Assembly (NCBI GenBank): GCA_949152475.1
Contig: OX424567.1
Coordinates: forward strand, 18,067,402-18,131,401
From: Terebella lapidaria
Taxonomy: Eukaryota; Annelida; Polychaeta; Terebellida; Terebellidae
Length of the DNA: 64,000 nucleotides
Reading direction: 5' to 3'
Shown: one piece after another, positions 22,310 to 34,000 of the stretch
Position numbering within the stretch: the first letter of the stretch is position 1
Layout: each line of letters begins with the position of its first letter
Made by a program: the position numbers and the translations under genes
The notes under the pieces: generated by a model
Seen by the model: the letters and a program-made list of their open reading frames with translations, nothing else
The model's database searches: none
What the model was told of the DNA's origin: nothing

Positions 22310-23110
22310 GACGCAAAACGTCATTTTTAAAAATAAAGGTGTATAGTAAGTAACTCGGGAATAGTTGCTCCAGAGAGAATTGGATTTCACTATTGGAAAA
22401 CTTGTTGAATTCTTTTTTGGGAGAGTACTGTTCAATATTTTTCCATGATAGATTTTTTTAATACGACATACCCGTCATGGCGATCTTCGTGAAATATCAG
22501 TGATATATTCAAGCATTTATATAGTATATAGATCTACTGCACTCGAAATTGGGCTTTCGGGAATTTGTCGTACAGAGATATGTTTTTTTTTTCTTTAAAT
22601 ATTTTTGTTGGGCGAACCCATTTCGTGTATATGCTGTGCGACTTAATTATGGAGTGTGATATATATACAACTGTGGAGTTCCATTCCGGTTTGGGACTGC
22701 ATGACAGGGCTATGACACACACTTCCTATCATACCGTTCATGGACCTGGCATGGGGGTGTCCCTACCAGACCATGAAGCTATCCTGGTGTTAACCAGGCC
22801 TGGTGAACATAGCACCTGCGGACCCTATGGTGTAATCATCCCCATTCCTGAGTCATACCACCAGGAAGTCCCCCAATATCGTACTCGTATGTGAGTAACT
22901 CACGGCTGAGTGGTCAGCCTTCCCATTGAGCCCACAGCACACCCATCCTGGGTGGGGATCGGCCATGACAAATCCCTCGGTCACCGATAGGATTCGAACC
23001 CACAACCTCCCGGCTTTCAATCCTACAGCTTAACCACTGCGCTACAGGGGCCGTACAGAGAAATGTGTTTACAACCACCTGCTTTAATTTTGCATAAAAA
23101 CCGAGTTGCA
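22310..23110. repeat. Diverged 328-bp monomer at right end, split by a SINE (A)
   Basis: Bases 22310-22480 (ACGCAAAACGTCATTTTTAA, GATTTCACTATTGGAAAAC, GAGTACTGTTCAATATTTTT) and the flanks TTTGTCGTACAGAGA read as a decayed version of the monomer found near the left end, in the same orientation. The SINE at 22579-23052 interrupts it. The copy B equivalent is 51470-52290. Confidence 0.65.
22579..23052 (-). mobile_element. tRNA-derived SINE (474 bp)
   Basis: The minus strand starts GGCCCCTGTAGCGCAGTGG (A-box TAGCGCAGTGG) and has a B-box GGTTCGAATCC, the RNA polymerase III promoter pair. A body of about 400 bases follows and then a T-run on the plus strand, that is, an A-rich tail. Exact 9-bp target duplication GTACAGAGA at 22570-22578 and 23053-23061. 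The same insertion with the same duplication is in copy B, so it predates the split of A and B. The plus-strand open frame across it is not a gene. Confidence 0.9.
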
Positions 23111-23175
23111 TGGGGGTGTCCACTCTTTCCGTCATGGCAGATTACTCACACACAGATGACACACATGCGTTAAAA

Positions 23176-23217
23176 AGATTTCGACAAGTTTGGCCTTCAG
23201 GCCAATGGTATCTCGTT
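23176..23217. other. Right terminus of giant Helentron A
   Basis: Subterminal repeat ATTTCGACAAGT (one mismatch to the inverse of the left-end ACTTGGCGAAAT), then the short palindrome TTGGCC-TTCA-GGCCAA, then TCTCGTT at the boundary. The next base starts copy B. The same string ends copy B at 52404, where the following sequence is different, which fixes the boundary. Confidence 0.85.
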
Positions 23218-23247
23218 ACTTGGCGAAATCTTCGATTTTCGCCAAGT
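23218..23247. other. Terminal hairpin of giant Helentron B
   Basis: ACTTGGCGAAAT and ATTTTCGCCAAGT pair around a TTCG-type loop, then TATGTTGGTCACT. Near-identical hairpins start H7 (61875-61902) and H8 (63380), and a GCCGG version starts H3 and H6. Terminal hairpins are recognition or termination signals in rolling-circle transposons; that role here is by analogy. Confidence 0.85.
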
Positions 23248-23448
23248 ATGTTGGTCACTCACGGATGTTTGTTTGTATGTATGTTTGTTTGTTTGTTACC
23301 TCTCTAGCGGCCACAGTTTTCACGCTAACATCCCGAAACTTTTTTGTTGGATAGGTATTCGGCCAAGGAGGAGACCCAACTTTTTTGAAAAAAATCGATC
23401 CATTGATGACGTCACCAAAAATTCTTAAAAACTCGAAAAATCCCTATC

Positions 23449-24500
23449 TCTCATCATTGGCGAATTTTAAAAAATTCGCACAGCAGTCAAATTTGAACCG
23501 ATTGTTCTGAAATTTGATACACTGATATATGTTCATATTATCCATCGAACAACAAAGTTATACGTTGATCGGTTGAACGTCAATGACGTCATGACGTAAA
23601 ATGTCAATTTTTAAAATGGGGCCATATATCGGAAAGTGTTTGTCGTAGAGAGAAGCGAATTGCACCATTGAAAAGCTCGTTGAATTCTGGTTCAGGAGGG
23701 TACTGTCCGATACTTTCCCGCCATGATAAATTTTCCGCTATGACGTCATAAACGTAAGGCCTGTCATACCAGTTTTTCGATTTTTCAGCAAAATTTCAAA
23801 CATCCACAGTGCACCTAAATTTGAAGGTACTGGACTGTAATAATGAGAACGTATGTGGAACTTTATTGCACAGCCACACACCGAGTTTCAACACGCTACG
23901 TGCAACGTCAATGACGTCATGACGTAAAACGTCAATTTTAAAAATGGAGCTATATATCGAGAGCTATTTGTCGTACAGAAAAGCGGATTGCACCATTGGA
24001 AAGCTCGTTGAATTCTGGTTCAGGAGGGTACTGTCCGATACCTTTCCGCCATGATAGATTTTCCGCTATGACGTCATAAACGTAAGGCCTGTCATACAAG
24101 TTTTTCGCCTTTTCAGCAAACTTTCAAACAACCACAGTGCATTCAATTTTGAAGGTAATAGACTGTAATTATAAGAACTTATGTGGAACGTGATTGCACA
24201 GCCACATACCGAGTTTCAACACGCTACGTGCAACGTCAATGACGTCATGACGTAAAACGTCAATTTTCAAAATGGAGCTATATATCGAGAGGTATTTGTC
24301 GTACAGAAAAGCGGATTGCACCATTGGAAAGCTCGTTGAATTCCGGTTCAGGAGGGTACTGTCGATACTTTTCTGCTATGATAGATTTTCCACTATGACG
24401 TCATGAACGAAAGGCCTGTCATACACGTTTTTCGGCTTTTCAGCAAACTTTCAGACATCCACATTGCACGCAAATTTGAAGAACTATGACTACAGTTTTG
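23449..24500. repeat. About 328-bp tandem repeat array, copy B
   Basis: Three monomers, with the landmark AATGACGTCATGACG near 23581, 23909 and 24238. Same monomer as bases 1-1500 of copy A but with fewer units. Preceded (23270-23448) by a TTTG-rich tract and a unique leader with GATGACGTCACC. Confidence 0.85.
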
Positions 24501-25740
24501 AAATCATATGTAGGCCTAATTGACATTTTTATGAATTATTTGTTGCAAACTTTTGAAAGGAACGGATTATCCGAAGAATTTGTTATGTTTTCCAGCCAGA
24601 ATATAACATCTATAAACACAATATCAACAGGCATCTTGAGGAACACCAGTGTATCAAATTTGAAGTAGTTGTAGCATGAAATTGTCATTTTGTGAAGTCA
24701 CAATGACGTAAGAATTCTGGTAAGGGTGTAGTTCATGGCATCTGACCTCTGCTTTTTTGTGTTATATCTCTACCGTCCATATTCCTGGCTTGAATTCTTC
24801 CAAACTTGGAGTATACTGCAGAATAAGCACTCGAGAAAGTGCGGTTTTATTTTTGCGGATAATAGGAAAAAGTCATATATTTTTTCGACAAAAACAATAC
24901 TGGGTTTTCTTCATGTGCTGTAGAACTGAATTATACAAATATGAAAAAAATCAAATCATTGACACTTATACCCTGGGAGATATTGAAGAAAATGTGTCAA
25001 TTGGAGTTGCAACGGCTGCAATTTTGAACAGAAATGCGTGAAATTTGTGTATGTTTTGCATTATGTAACTAACATGCAGCAATAAAAATTTGGTGAAAAT
25101 ATTTGAAAATTTCCAGGAATTATCTGATATATACGTATTAAAATGTGACAAAAAGACATAAAAATTTGACAGAAGGACACGTATTTCTAAAGATTTGAAA
25201 AAAAATATTATATGTCATATTTGGCTACAAAAAAACTTGAAACTCTCAGATATGCTAAACTATGCTAGTTTCTATCATATTCAAGTGTTGTTTCGAAATT
25301 TTGAACATTTTTGGACTTGCAAAGTCAACTTGAAAATTTCGAGACCTCAATTTCAGCAACCTTGTCTCCAGTGTATAACATTGCCTGCATTTTCTGTCAA
25401 GACCCAAATATCTCGAAATTTCAAACTAATTTTTTTAGCTGTTTGTTGTACTATTTTTTGATAGATTCTTTAGAGGGTCATTCACACAAAATTTGGTCCT
25501 GTAATGTGTAAAATTAAAGAACTTATATTTTGCAACATTAGGACATGTAGATAGTTTCAACACCCATGCAGGACCCCACTAATGGAACTTAATAGCTAAT
25601 TTTTGTTATGTGAAATGAATGACACTTAGGCTATAAGCTATTGAAAAGTTGCTTTGATTATACTTTAATTTTAGAACTTATAGTACTATCTATCATCATG
25701 TGACATTATGCCAAAAAAACGATAGATCCATATCGCCTTA
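24501..25740. other. Unassigned AT-rich stretch specific to copy B
   Basis: No gene, tandem repeat or terminal repeat recognised, and no matching block in copy A. Open frames are short and low-complexity. Ends at a GATA microsatellite (25741-25765). Confidence 0.4.
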
Positions 25741-25933
25741 TCGATAGATAGATAGATAGATGGGAGATAAATGGATAGATAATTTATTTTGTACACACAT
25801 GATATAAGTACATCTTAGATCAAAATGATAAAATACATAGTAGTTTGTGTACAGGACACTATAAAAGGATAGTTTGTAGTTTATACAATGCGTATCACAC
25901 AGAAACCATTTGCCAAAACAATACGCCCTATAT

Positions 25934-26034
25934 ATCGCAGGTTACTCTTTGTTCTGAATTCAATGAAGATCACAAATGTGCCAGACGGATTAAATATAGT
26001 ATTTATCCAATTAACAATAAGAGTATCCTGCGAT
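25934..26034. repeat. Imperfect foldback (B counterpart of 3252-3333)
   Basis: ATCGCAGG...ACTCTTTGTT on the left pairs imperfectly with AACAATAAGAGT...CCTGCGAT on the right, with a central loop shared with copy A. Confidence 0.5.
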
Positions 26035-27760
26035 GAACGTGCCGGTATCGGGCTGATTGTGTTTATGTATTATACCATATTTCCATGTAAAGTTCATGAT
26101 ACAATCATGGGTCTTAATAATGAATGAAACGTGCCATTCAAAACCAATAGCATCTTTATATTATTGAATACAGAAGAACGACCAGTATTACATAACTTGA
26201 CCAATTATCTCTCTATATATACCACATCTGTATTCGCATAACCATCTTTTGAACTAAGATGAACTGTTCACATGCTGACTGACATTTATTTCACCGGGCT
26301 TCAATATGGCACCAACCAGAACAGAAAGTACAAAAAAGCAAAACAAGATAGTATATCAAACACCTATTCCAGACACCTAACGTACATGTTTTACAACCTC
26401 CACTGATATATGGCACCAGTATATCCGTTTTTTAACGAATCCATATTCAAATTAATTTTATTACAGAACGTTAAATTCAATACATGAAACCAACACACCA
26501 CCAATACATAAAGAATGATATTAGTATATTTTCTCCCGGAAATGATTTTTTTGATAATGCGCTCAGATGACTACAGTAAAACATTTCCCCACATAAAACC
26601 TTCGCTATTTTCACAAGTGAACCTTTATGGCCACGAATGTTGAAGGTGTCAGGAGGATGTGTGGAGCCGATCAGCTCTACTCATTTTTATTGAGAATATT
26701 CTAGGCCGTGATTATTTTAGGGTTCTGGTTAGACTCGTCGCATCTGGCCTGTTACACAGCTGATGGTCTGTACATGACAATCCTGAAGGCGGAACAGTGT
26801 TAGATGTTGTCATCATTTGAGAGTTTTTTCATTAGTGTTATATATTGGTGTGGTTGGTTTGCGTATATGCTACGGTGCCGATATGTCAGGTAGACGTCAT
26901 CGTTCTGTATAGCAAGGTCTGGAGATCGCCCACTCTGAAGCGAAACATAAGGAGCCAAAATTATATGGACACACATTGTTTCAAGAAATAATATTCATAA
27001 TAATATACATTTCCAGGATGATTCAAGATTTCATGTGTGTGACAACTTACAAATACAGTACTGGTGTACTAATAACTTGAGGAACAATAATAATTCAGGA
27101 CAAATTTTATTGTCTGGCTTAAATTTCTGGCGGGATCTACTCACACCCACCTTGAAATTCAAGTCAGCCAATTTCTCGTGTGTCTACTGGAGACAGCTGT
27201 AGATCTGTTGAGAGGTGATGTGGAGTGTAATTCACCATTGTGATCACCACGAGTTTCGCTGCCCATTGTTCTGAAATTATATAATAAGAAGTGTTGTCTA
27301 TTGTAATCAGTCCAATCTTTTATTTCCCCCATTCACTTATATATATATATATACGATTTGTGAGCACTAGCTGTAAATCACCGATTACAAACAGTGTTTG
27401 GGCATCAGAGACATTAGAACTTAAAAATTGTAAACTTTATTCATTTTACATCGATTGGTGATCAAGCGTGAGATTATATTAACATTATTTGTTGGCTCGG
27501 ATCTTGGCGTACGGGTGGTCATTATTGTGGAAGAAATCAGGGGACCTAGTGAAAGTCCACTTGCCTGGTTTGGCAACCACGTACGACCTCACATACTGTA
27601 GAGGCCGGATATTGACGCCAAACCTCAACTGGCTGCATTGGTGAGAGGTCAGTCCACATACAAACTGAGCTAACCGGGCATCAGAGACATTATGAAACAC
27701 ACACCATGGATGATGTGCAACTTGTCATCATCATCTGCCCTGTCAGATGTTTCTGTAACA

Positions 27761-27807
27761 GGAAGGGGGGGGGGGTATGGGTTTTGGGGGGGGGGGGGTG
27801 GATGGGA
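27761..27807 (+). repeat. G-rich run, potential G-quadruplex (B)
   Basis: Two runs of about eleven and thirteen G separated by TATGGGTTTT. Positionally equivalent to 4728-4779 in copy A, although the exact sequence differs. Confidence 0.7.
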
Positions 27808-28055
27808 GAGGTATACAAAAATGTCCCATTTTTCCTTACAACAGCTATAAAATGTATGTTCCTCAATGATATAGTATTGCGCCGATTACTGGTCACACTA
27901 CCAAAAAATGAATGAAAGCATACTTCTTGGATACCAAGTTCCTTACAACCAGTGTTTTTGAATGCGACCTAAATTATCTGGTGGTCAGATGAAATGCCAC
28001 AAATGTCGTGAGAAAAATGTTGCGGATAATAAACAATAAATAACATTGACTCCAT

Positions 28056-31000
28056 TCATTTTACACACTTAATGGTGGACAGCACTAAATCATGATCAGA
28101 ATAATACACATCATGGACGTCAATTACTATTTCTGCACTGTCGTCTTTCTCCAAGCCATTGAAATACACATGATCTATAAGGGTACCACTATCGGTTGTT
28201 GCATTTGAAACAAATTGGTGAAATCCAAAGTTTTCCATTAATTCTGTCAACTTTGTTTGTTTGCCTTCCATGATATTATCATTGAAATCACCGATCACTA
28301 CTGTAGGTACACCAAGAGCGAGCAAACTCAACAGGCTTTCTAACTTCCTCAGGAATGTCAGTATTGGTAAAGAGGGTGGTCTATAAATAAGCACTATGCA
28401 CAATGGAAATGGCACACTAAGTACAACTACCTTTGATTCCAAACCAAGAACAGACAACATGTCAAGCTCTTTCGGTTTGCGATCTGCAGAGGCGCATATC
28501 ATAAGTCCGTGATTCTTTCCATCATTTCTCAAATCGTCACGAAATGCAACAAAATTATGCAATTCTAGAAAGTTGCTAATGTCATGATTTTCATTCAAGT
28601 ACGTTTCAGTGAAACACATCACTCCAGTTTGGTGAATTATTTCTCTTTCATATTGACTATTAAGGTCCTCAATTTTGTCCAGAAAGTAGTGAACATTTAA
28701 GTGGCCAACGGTGATATAATCTAGATTCCCTTGTCCTATGAAGTTCGGAGAAGCTGGTGGGCATAACATGTTTTCTCTCATGCTGTCCATTTCGTGTTTA
28801 ATTACTTTGTCTGCTTTAATTCCACGCCGATCAAAATCAAGAATATGTAGTCCCTCAAGTGATTTAACACGACTAAATGCTACGTATGCCTGACCTTTCC
28901 CGAATCTGGTTGCCCCCTTCATGCTCACTACAATCTCATTCATTGTCAAGCCTTGACATTTGTGAATTGTAACAGCCCATGCCAAAGTTAGAGGAAATTG
29001 TCTTCGTGATACTTGTGAGCCTTTCCTGCCAGCTTTCTCGAACTTTCCTTCCTGTCGTGATATCGGAATAGCCTCGGGATATTCTACTTTCCATTGACTG
29101 TTACGATATGCTTTTCGACCCACAATTTCCTCGTCAAATTGTACTAGCACGATGGATACACGATCATTGGAATTCTTTATTATACCTTTGACTGTTCCGA
29201 GAACGCCGTTGACTAGGCCATCTGATGTGTCTACGTTGTATGTCAGCATGACGCGCGCACCAACAGCCAATACAAGAACAGTGTGCAGTCCAGCAGTTTC
29301 CGATCTTTTCTGTTCCATCCCACTATTCCCAAGATCCAGTTGACCTGTCTTGTCTGTTTTGTCATCTGCTGCGATAATTTTTACATGCAAAGATTCATCA
29401 GGAGCTAAGCACCTCAACATTTCCTCATTTCTCGTGTCAACGTCCTTGTTATAGGCATATACATGAAGAACGTTTTGAGGATACTCTGGATCATCCTTGC
29501 TGATTTCTCTTGACTTCAGCACTTCAATATCGTGGTCAGTACATTCACCAGTTCGAACACGTGACAACAGCTGTGCAAACTCTTCATCGCCTTTCTGACG
29601 CATTATTTCATCTAACTCGTGCAGCATAAAATTGTCTCTCCATAGTGATCCATTGAGGTTTGCTAATGGGTCCCGAACATTGTCAAATATCCGTGACTGC
29701 AAAACAGGTGGAAGCTGATATAAATCTCCTACGGCCAATATACAGACATTTCCAAACAGAACACCATCTGCTGCTCCCTTGATCTCATTCAGTCGTTTGT
29801 GTATATTCAGGAGCATGTCTGATCCTACCATTGATATTTCGTCAATCACCAACACGACCAAATTCTCCATGTTCGATCGAAGAGTGTTAAGTTTTTCGAA
29901 CGTGAGAGTATCACTGGCTTTGTCATATTTAGTAACTCTTAGGAGTAATGCCGAATGGATGGTCATTCCCCTTATACTGAAGCTAGCAACACCAGTTGGA
30001 CCAGTGAGCAATATTGTGAGGTCTGTCGGTTTGATTGTATTTGACAATGCCAACAGTCGTCTGGTCTCAAAATGTATTAGTTTTATCACATGTGATTTCC
30101 CCGTGCCACCTGGACCACTTAGGAACAGTCTGTAGGGAACCACGGGCTTGCCTAGTTTCATTGCCATAACTGCCTTCTTGCACCACTTACGGTGATACCT
30201 CACAATTTGGCGCTGCTTCGTATTCAAGGCACGCATCATTTTCCTATAATCCCCCAATGACATAACGCCTTTGTCAACTTCTGCCTGATAACGTAGCCCT
30301 AAGTCCGTCAGAGGATTACCAGCTTGGTTCTCAATCAGTGCTGCATTGTCATCCAAATCTTCTTGTTCAATATCTCGCTCAGTTTCGGGTCCTTCAGCTT
30401 CTGCCTGTTCATTGTTATGTTCAGTCTCGGGTGCGACACTCGCCCACACGTGTTCTGGTGGTCCACACAAAGAATTAAGACGTATCGCTTCATCAATCAA
30501 CTCTGTGTTTTCAGTAAATCGCTGTTCGTTTTCACGTAGCTCATCTGATATTGCCATGTAGTGATCTTGAAAACTTGCATAACCACCAATCAAATCTGTA
30601 TTTTCGTGTCTCCAGTGTTTGTACAGCATCAATTTGGCTCTGTAAAAATTTCCTGTATCCAGTTCAATGTCAAACTTTCGAAAGCGAATGACAGCTTCAG
30701 TTTTGCGTTTATGCATTCTCCCCAGTCCATTCTTCAGAACAATATGTTTTGGAAGATCATCTCTCTGTGGCGAAGGGTCACCTTTGTTTTCATCCATGTC
30801 CAATACCACTGGTACACTATCATCCATAGCTTCTTTGTCATTGTAACTAACTGTGTAGTTGGCAGCAAAGGCAGCAAGACACATGTGCTCCAGTGAATTG
30901 GGTCGAGATGCATACCTGGTGACCACGTTTTTCTGAAATATATCCTCATCAGTTTCATTTTTGTCTTGCAGTTCTTTCATTGGTTTCAGGACACCAATAC

Positions 31001-34000
31001 GTTCTGATGGTGGATCAGTGTTAACAAACAAAACTTGCCTGCTCAGTTTTCGCATTGGAATAGACAGTATTCTGTAGGCTGCTTCCTGAGCACTGACCTC
31101 ACGGTGATTCAGAAACACAGATCCAACTCTTTTCAGCATACTCTTCATGTCACCATCTTTGTACTCGCGACATGTCTGTTTCAATAGTTCTCCCATTCCA
31201 CTTTCATTCTTTGTCATATACGCTGCTACATACATGATCACTGCGTAAGGGTCTAACAAATATTGTATGTCCATGTTCGCCTGCCACGCTCTCAATATCG
31301 TGGGGTTGTAGGGATTAGTATTGCACTCACAAGGGTCTCTCTTCAGAACAACATTATTCCCTCGCTGTGACACTTTGAGTGCTTTTTCGTAATCTTCTCC
31401 ATCGACATTCACACTGCCCAGCAAATCTTCAAGCTTCTGTGCAGAGTCTTCCTGTACATTAAGTTCATTGCGAACCAAATTTAGTACCTGTTGAGCTTGA
31501 CTTTTGGTTTCTTTCGGATCTTCGCTTGTCAGAGGTTCACTAGCTATTATTGTGTTTTCACTTGGTGGCCGTGGGTAACCAAACCTACATGAACCTCTTT
31601 TGCGACAGTACGAGGAATGGCTGTGTGTCTGTAGTTTTTGCACGAGTGATTCTAGCTCAGGATCTTCCACTGGTAGTTCACAAGTAACATGTTTATCAAT
31701 GAATTCACACACCTCTCTCTCTGACTGTTCGCCCAGCTTTGGCGCATCCTTTACCCATAATATTGTGTGAGCATGTGGTGACCCTCGAGCTTGAAACTCT
31801 ATACGAATGACATAGTCCACGACTTCTCCCAGAGGTTTAGCATTAGACATCAATACATTTTTGAACAGAAGCTCAAGTCTGTAGTGAAAATGGCGAGCTG
31901 CAGTAACTGGATTATTCCGAAGCCATCCAACTCTTTCTTGAAAACTCAAGTTATTCACATCGTCGTCAGTCAAAGTTGTACCATATTGTCTCGCAATTGT
32001 CTGTATTAGATCCGGCCACTGCATATCAGCTGCTGATACTGTGAAGAACCATGTTGGTATACCTAGTTGTCTCACCATTGCCAAAACATCGTAATACAGT
32101 GTCTGAAAATATGCTGGCGAACCTCTTATGTTTGTTAAGATTTTATATGCATGGTCAGACTGTATGAGGGCAGTTAGTTTGTGTGCATTGTTTACCATTC
32201 CAGCATTTATGCGCTTCCCTTGGAAATGTTTACCGGACACCCTTCTAAATACAAAATGATTTATGTCACTCTGCAACTGTTTACTTTCAACTGCATACTG
32301 TGCACTCAGCAAGTACTCAGGAGACTTAGCGAATCTACCCTCACAATCGAGCAGACGTTGGTTAAAATATCGTCGTGGAGTAATTTCAACCTCGCGTTCA
32401 CTTGTTAATGCAAATTTGCCATTCGGGTATTTGTCAGGGAAGGCAAGTTCTTCAAAGTTAGGATCAGAGAGGAGTGGCTGTGGTTTCTCTGTTTGTCCCG
32501 GGGCTACATTAACTACCAGATTTGACATATCTTGACTCTCTCTCATCAAACATGTTTCGAATGGAAGACCTCGAATTTTGCTTGCTTTTTCAAAAGCGGT
32601 TTCATCCTCCTCAATTTGGTCATCAGAATATTCGATTTTTGTTCCTTTGCCATTGGAAGGTCCTTCTGGAACTTCATCAACATGATCCGAAACATCAGGA
32701 TGTGCGTTTGGGGAAACCAGTGCCTCATCAGTGTGGTCTTTGTTTGAACCTGGAATACTGCATGGCTCCAATACAACGTAATGATTTTCATCTAGTAGAC
32801 CGAGGTCAAACTCATATCGGCGCTCTGATCTGGAGACTACTGTGAGACAAGTTCTGCTTGTGGTTTTGTGTACCTTCACAGTAAGCGCGAACATGTCGAC
32901 GAGTGCTTGTAAAGCTATGTGCTCTCCCCACTGCTTAGTATACTGGAGGCCATCGAGATATTTTATCCACTGAATCTCCTGCCGGCTGTAGTCATCAGTT
33001 ATCTTTGCAATTGCCCGATCTGTGTTCGTGGGTGGTTCCGTGTCTCCATTACCAATATGTGCACACACAAAATCTCGATATTGGTCGGGATTCTCGGACA
33101 TGTACTTCGCTAGCAACGCACGCAATTTAGTTGGGGATATTTGTGAAATACCAAGCCTCTCAAGTTGATAGCATACTGCATAGAACAGACAATCACCATC
33201 GCCAGGGGTGTCTATGATGTTCATGTCCATGTTTCTAGCCAGTTCACTAAGTTGACGCATGTCCGAATTGTCAGCAGAGGCGAGGACGCAATATGTCATG
33301 GCACATTCCTTGGGGACTTCACCAGCAGGTTGGGTATTTTTACCAGTCTTTGTACCACTGCCGATCGACGCTGTGAGGTTTGAGCTGTTCGAAATCTGCT
33401 CAATGCTTTCAACAGATCGTTTTCCAATTTTGTCGTTCCTTTCCCTTTTCTTAGATCGTATACGCCTTGAACTCTTAGATGTTTCTCCTTGGCCAAGAAT
33501 TCGAGTTTGCTCCAAACTAATTGATTTCTTACATTTTTCATCAACTATATTATCAAAGCTGTTGCTCCTTTTACTTATTTTGTCTACTGCAGTAACTGAC
33601 TTTTCTATATCAAACGATTTCACGGACTCTGTACTCATTTCCACCTGCATTTCGCTTTCACCTTTCTCGGTTTCACAGGATGTCATTGCCGTCCACATGT
33701 CAGGATTATCTACTGCTGAATCTTGTACCCAATCCTCATTGATCTCGATATCATAATACAATGGATTGTTTGCTTTTAGGTATCTAAGTGCTGAAAGTAC
33801 TTTATCAGGTCTAACGTAATCAAAAATATAGAAACTTTTATATCGAAGATTGCGTTTGAATTTCAGTGGCAACAGTTGCGTCTGTGAAGGTAACCGTGGC
33901 AACTGTTCACACACGAAATCGAGTTTTGCAGGAACGTTAACAGCTGGACCATGTATTCCAAGTTGTCTTCCACGTGGCAAGGCCACCATTTTCAGAAATG

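Larger units (their letters stand above)
1..23217 (-). mobile_element. Giant Helentron copy A (left tip just outside window)
   Basis: Rolling-circle transposon of the Helentron type, defined by its minus-strand Rep-helicase-endonuclease gene and by end-to-end similarity to copy B. Base 1 matches copy B base 23449, so only about 230 bases, including the left hairpin, are missing. The right end (23176-23217) has a subterminal inverted repeat, a GGCC palindrome and TCTCGTT, and abuts copy B directly. Layout from the left: 328-bp tandem repeats, degenerate Helentron-like debris, gene-distal spacer, gene, about 10 kb of non-coding right arm with satellites and MITEs, then a SINE inside a diverged 328-bp monomer. 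Helentrons are known to insert between T residues and to carry Rep, helicase and endonuclease domains. A length near 23.4 kb is large for the class. Confidence 0.85.
25741..28055. other. Spacer between gene B stop codon and left repeats
   Basis: Starts with (GATA)n, then aligns in patches with 3041-6381 of copy A: a sampled stretch around 27150-27290 differs at roughly 11 of 145 bases, more than the right arm does. Includes a foldback (25934-26034), a B-only block around 26640-26820 and a G-rich run (27761-27807). No gene recognised. Confidence 0.55.

Noticed and set aside
22985-23052. A tRNA gene on the minus strand
   Set aside because: A- and B-boxes are present but the acceptor stem does not pair, and the sequence continues into a repeat body with poly-A tail and target duplication: a SINE head, not a tRNA gene.
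22565-23135. Open frames across the SINE (109 aa plus strand, 73 aa minus strand)
   Set aside because: They lie in the body and head of a tRNA-derived SINE and recur in copy B; no protein family recognised.
1-23217. Simple recent tandem duplication or assembly doubling of one 23-29 kb unit
   Set aside because: A and B differ by many private insertions, by about 12 per cent in the helicase and endonuclease coding region, and in repeat number, so they are distinct copies; moreover each boundary coincides with a Helentron terminus.
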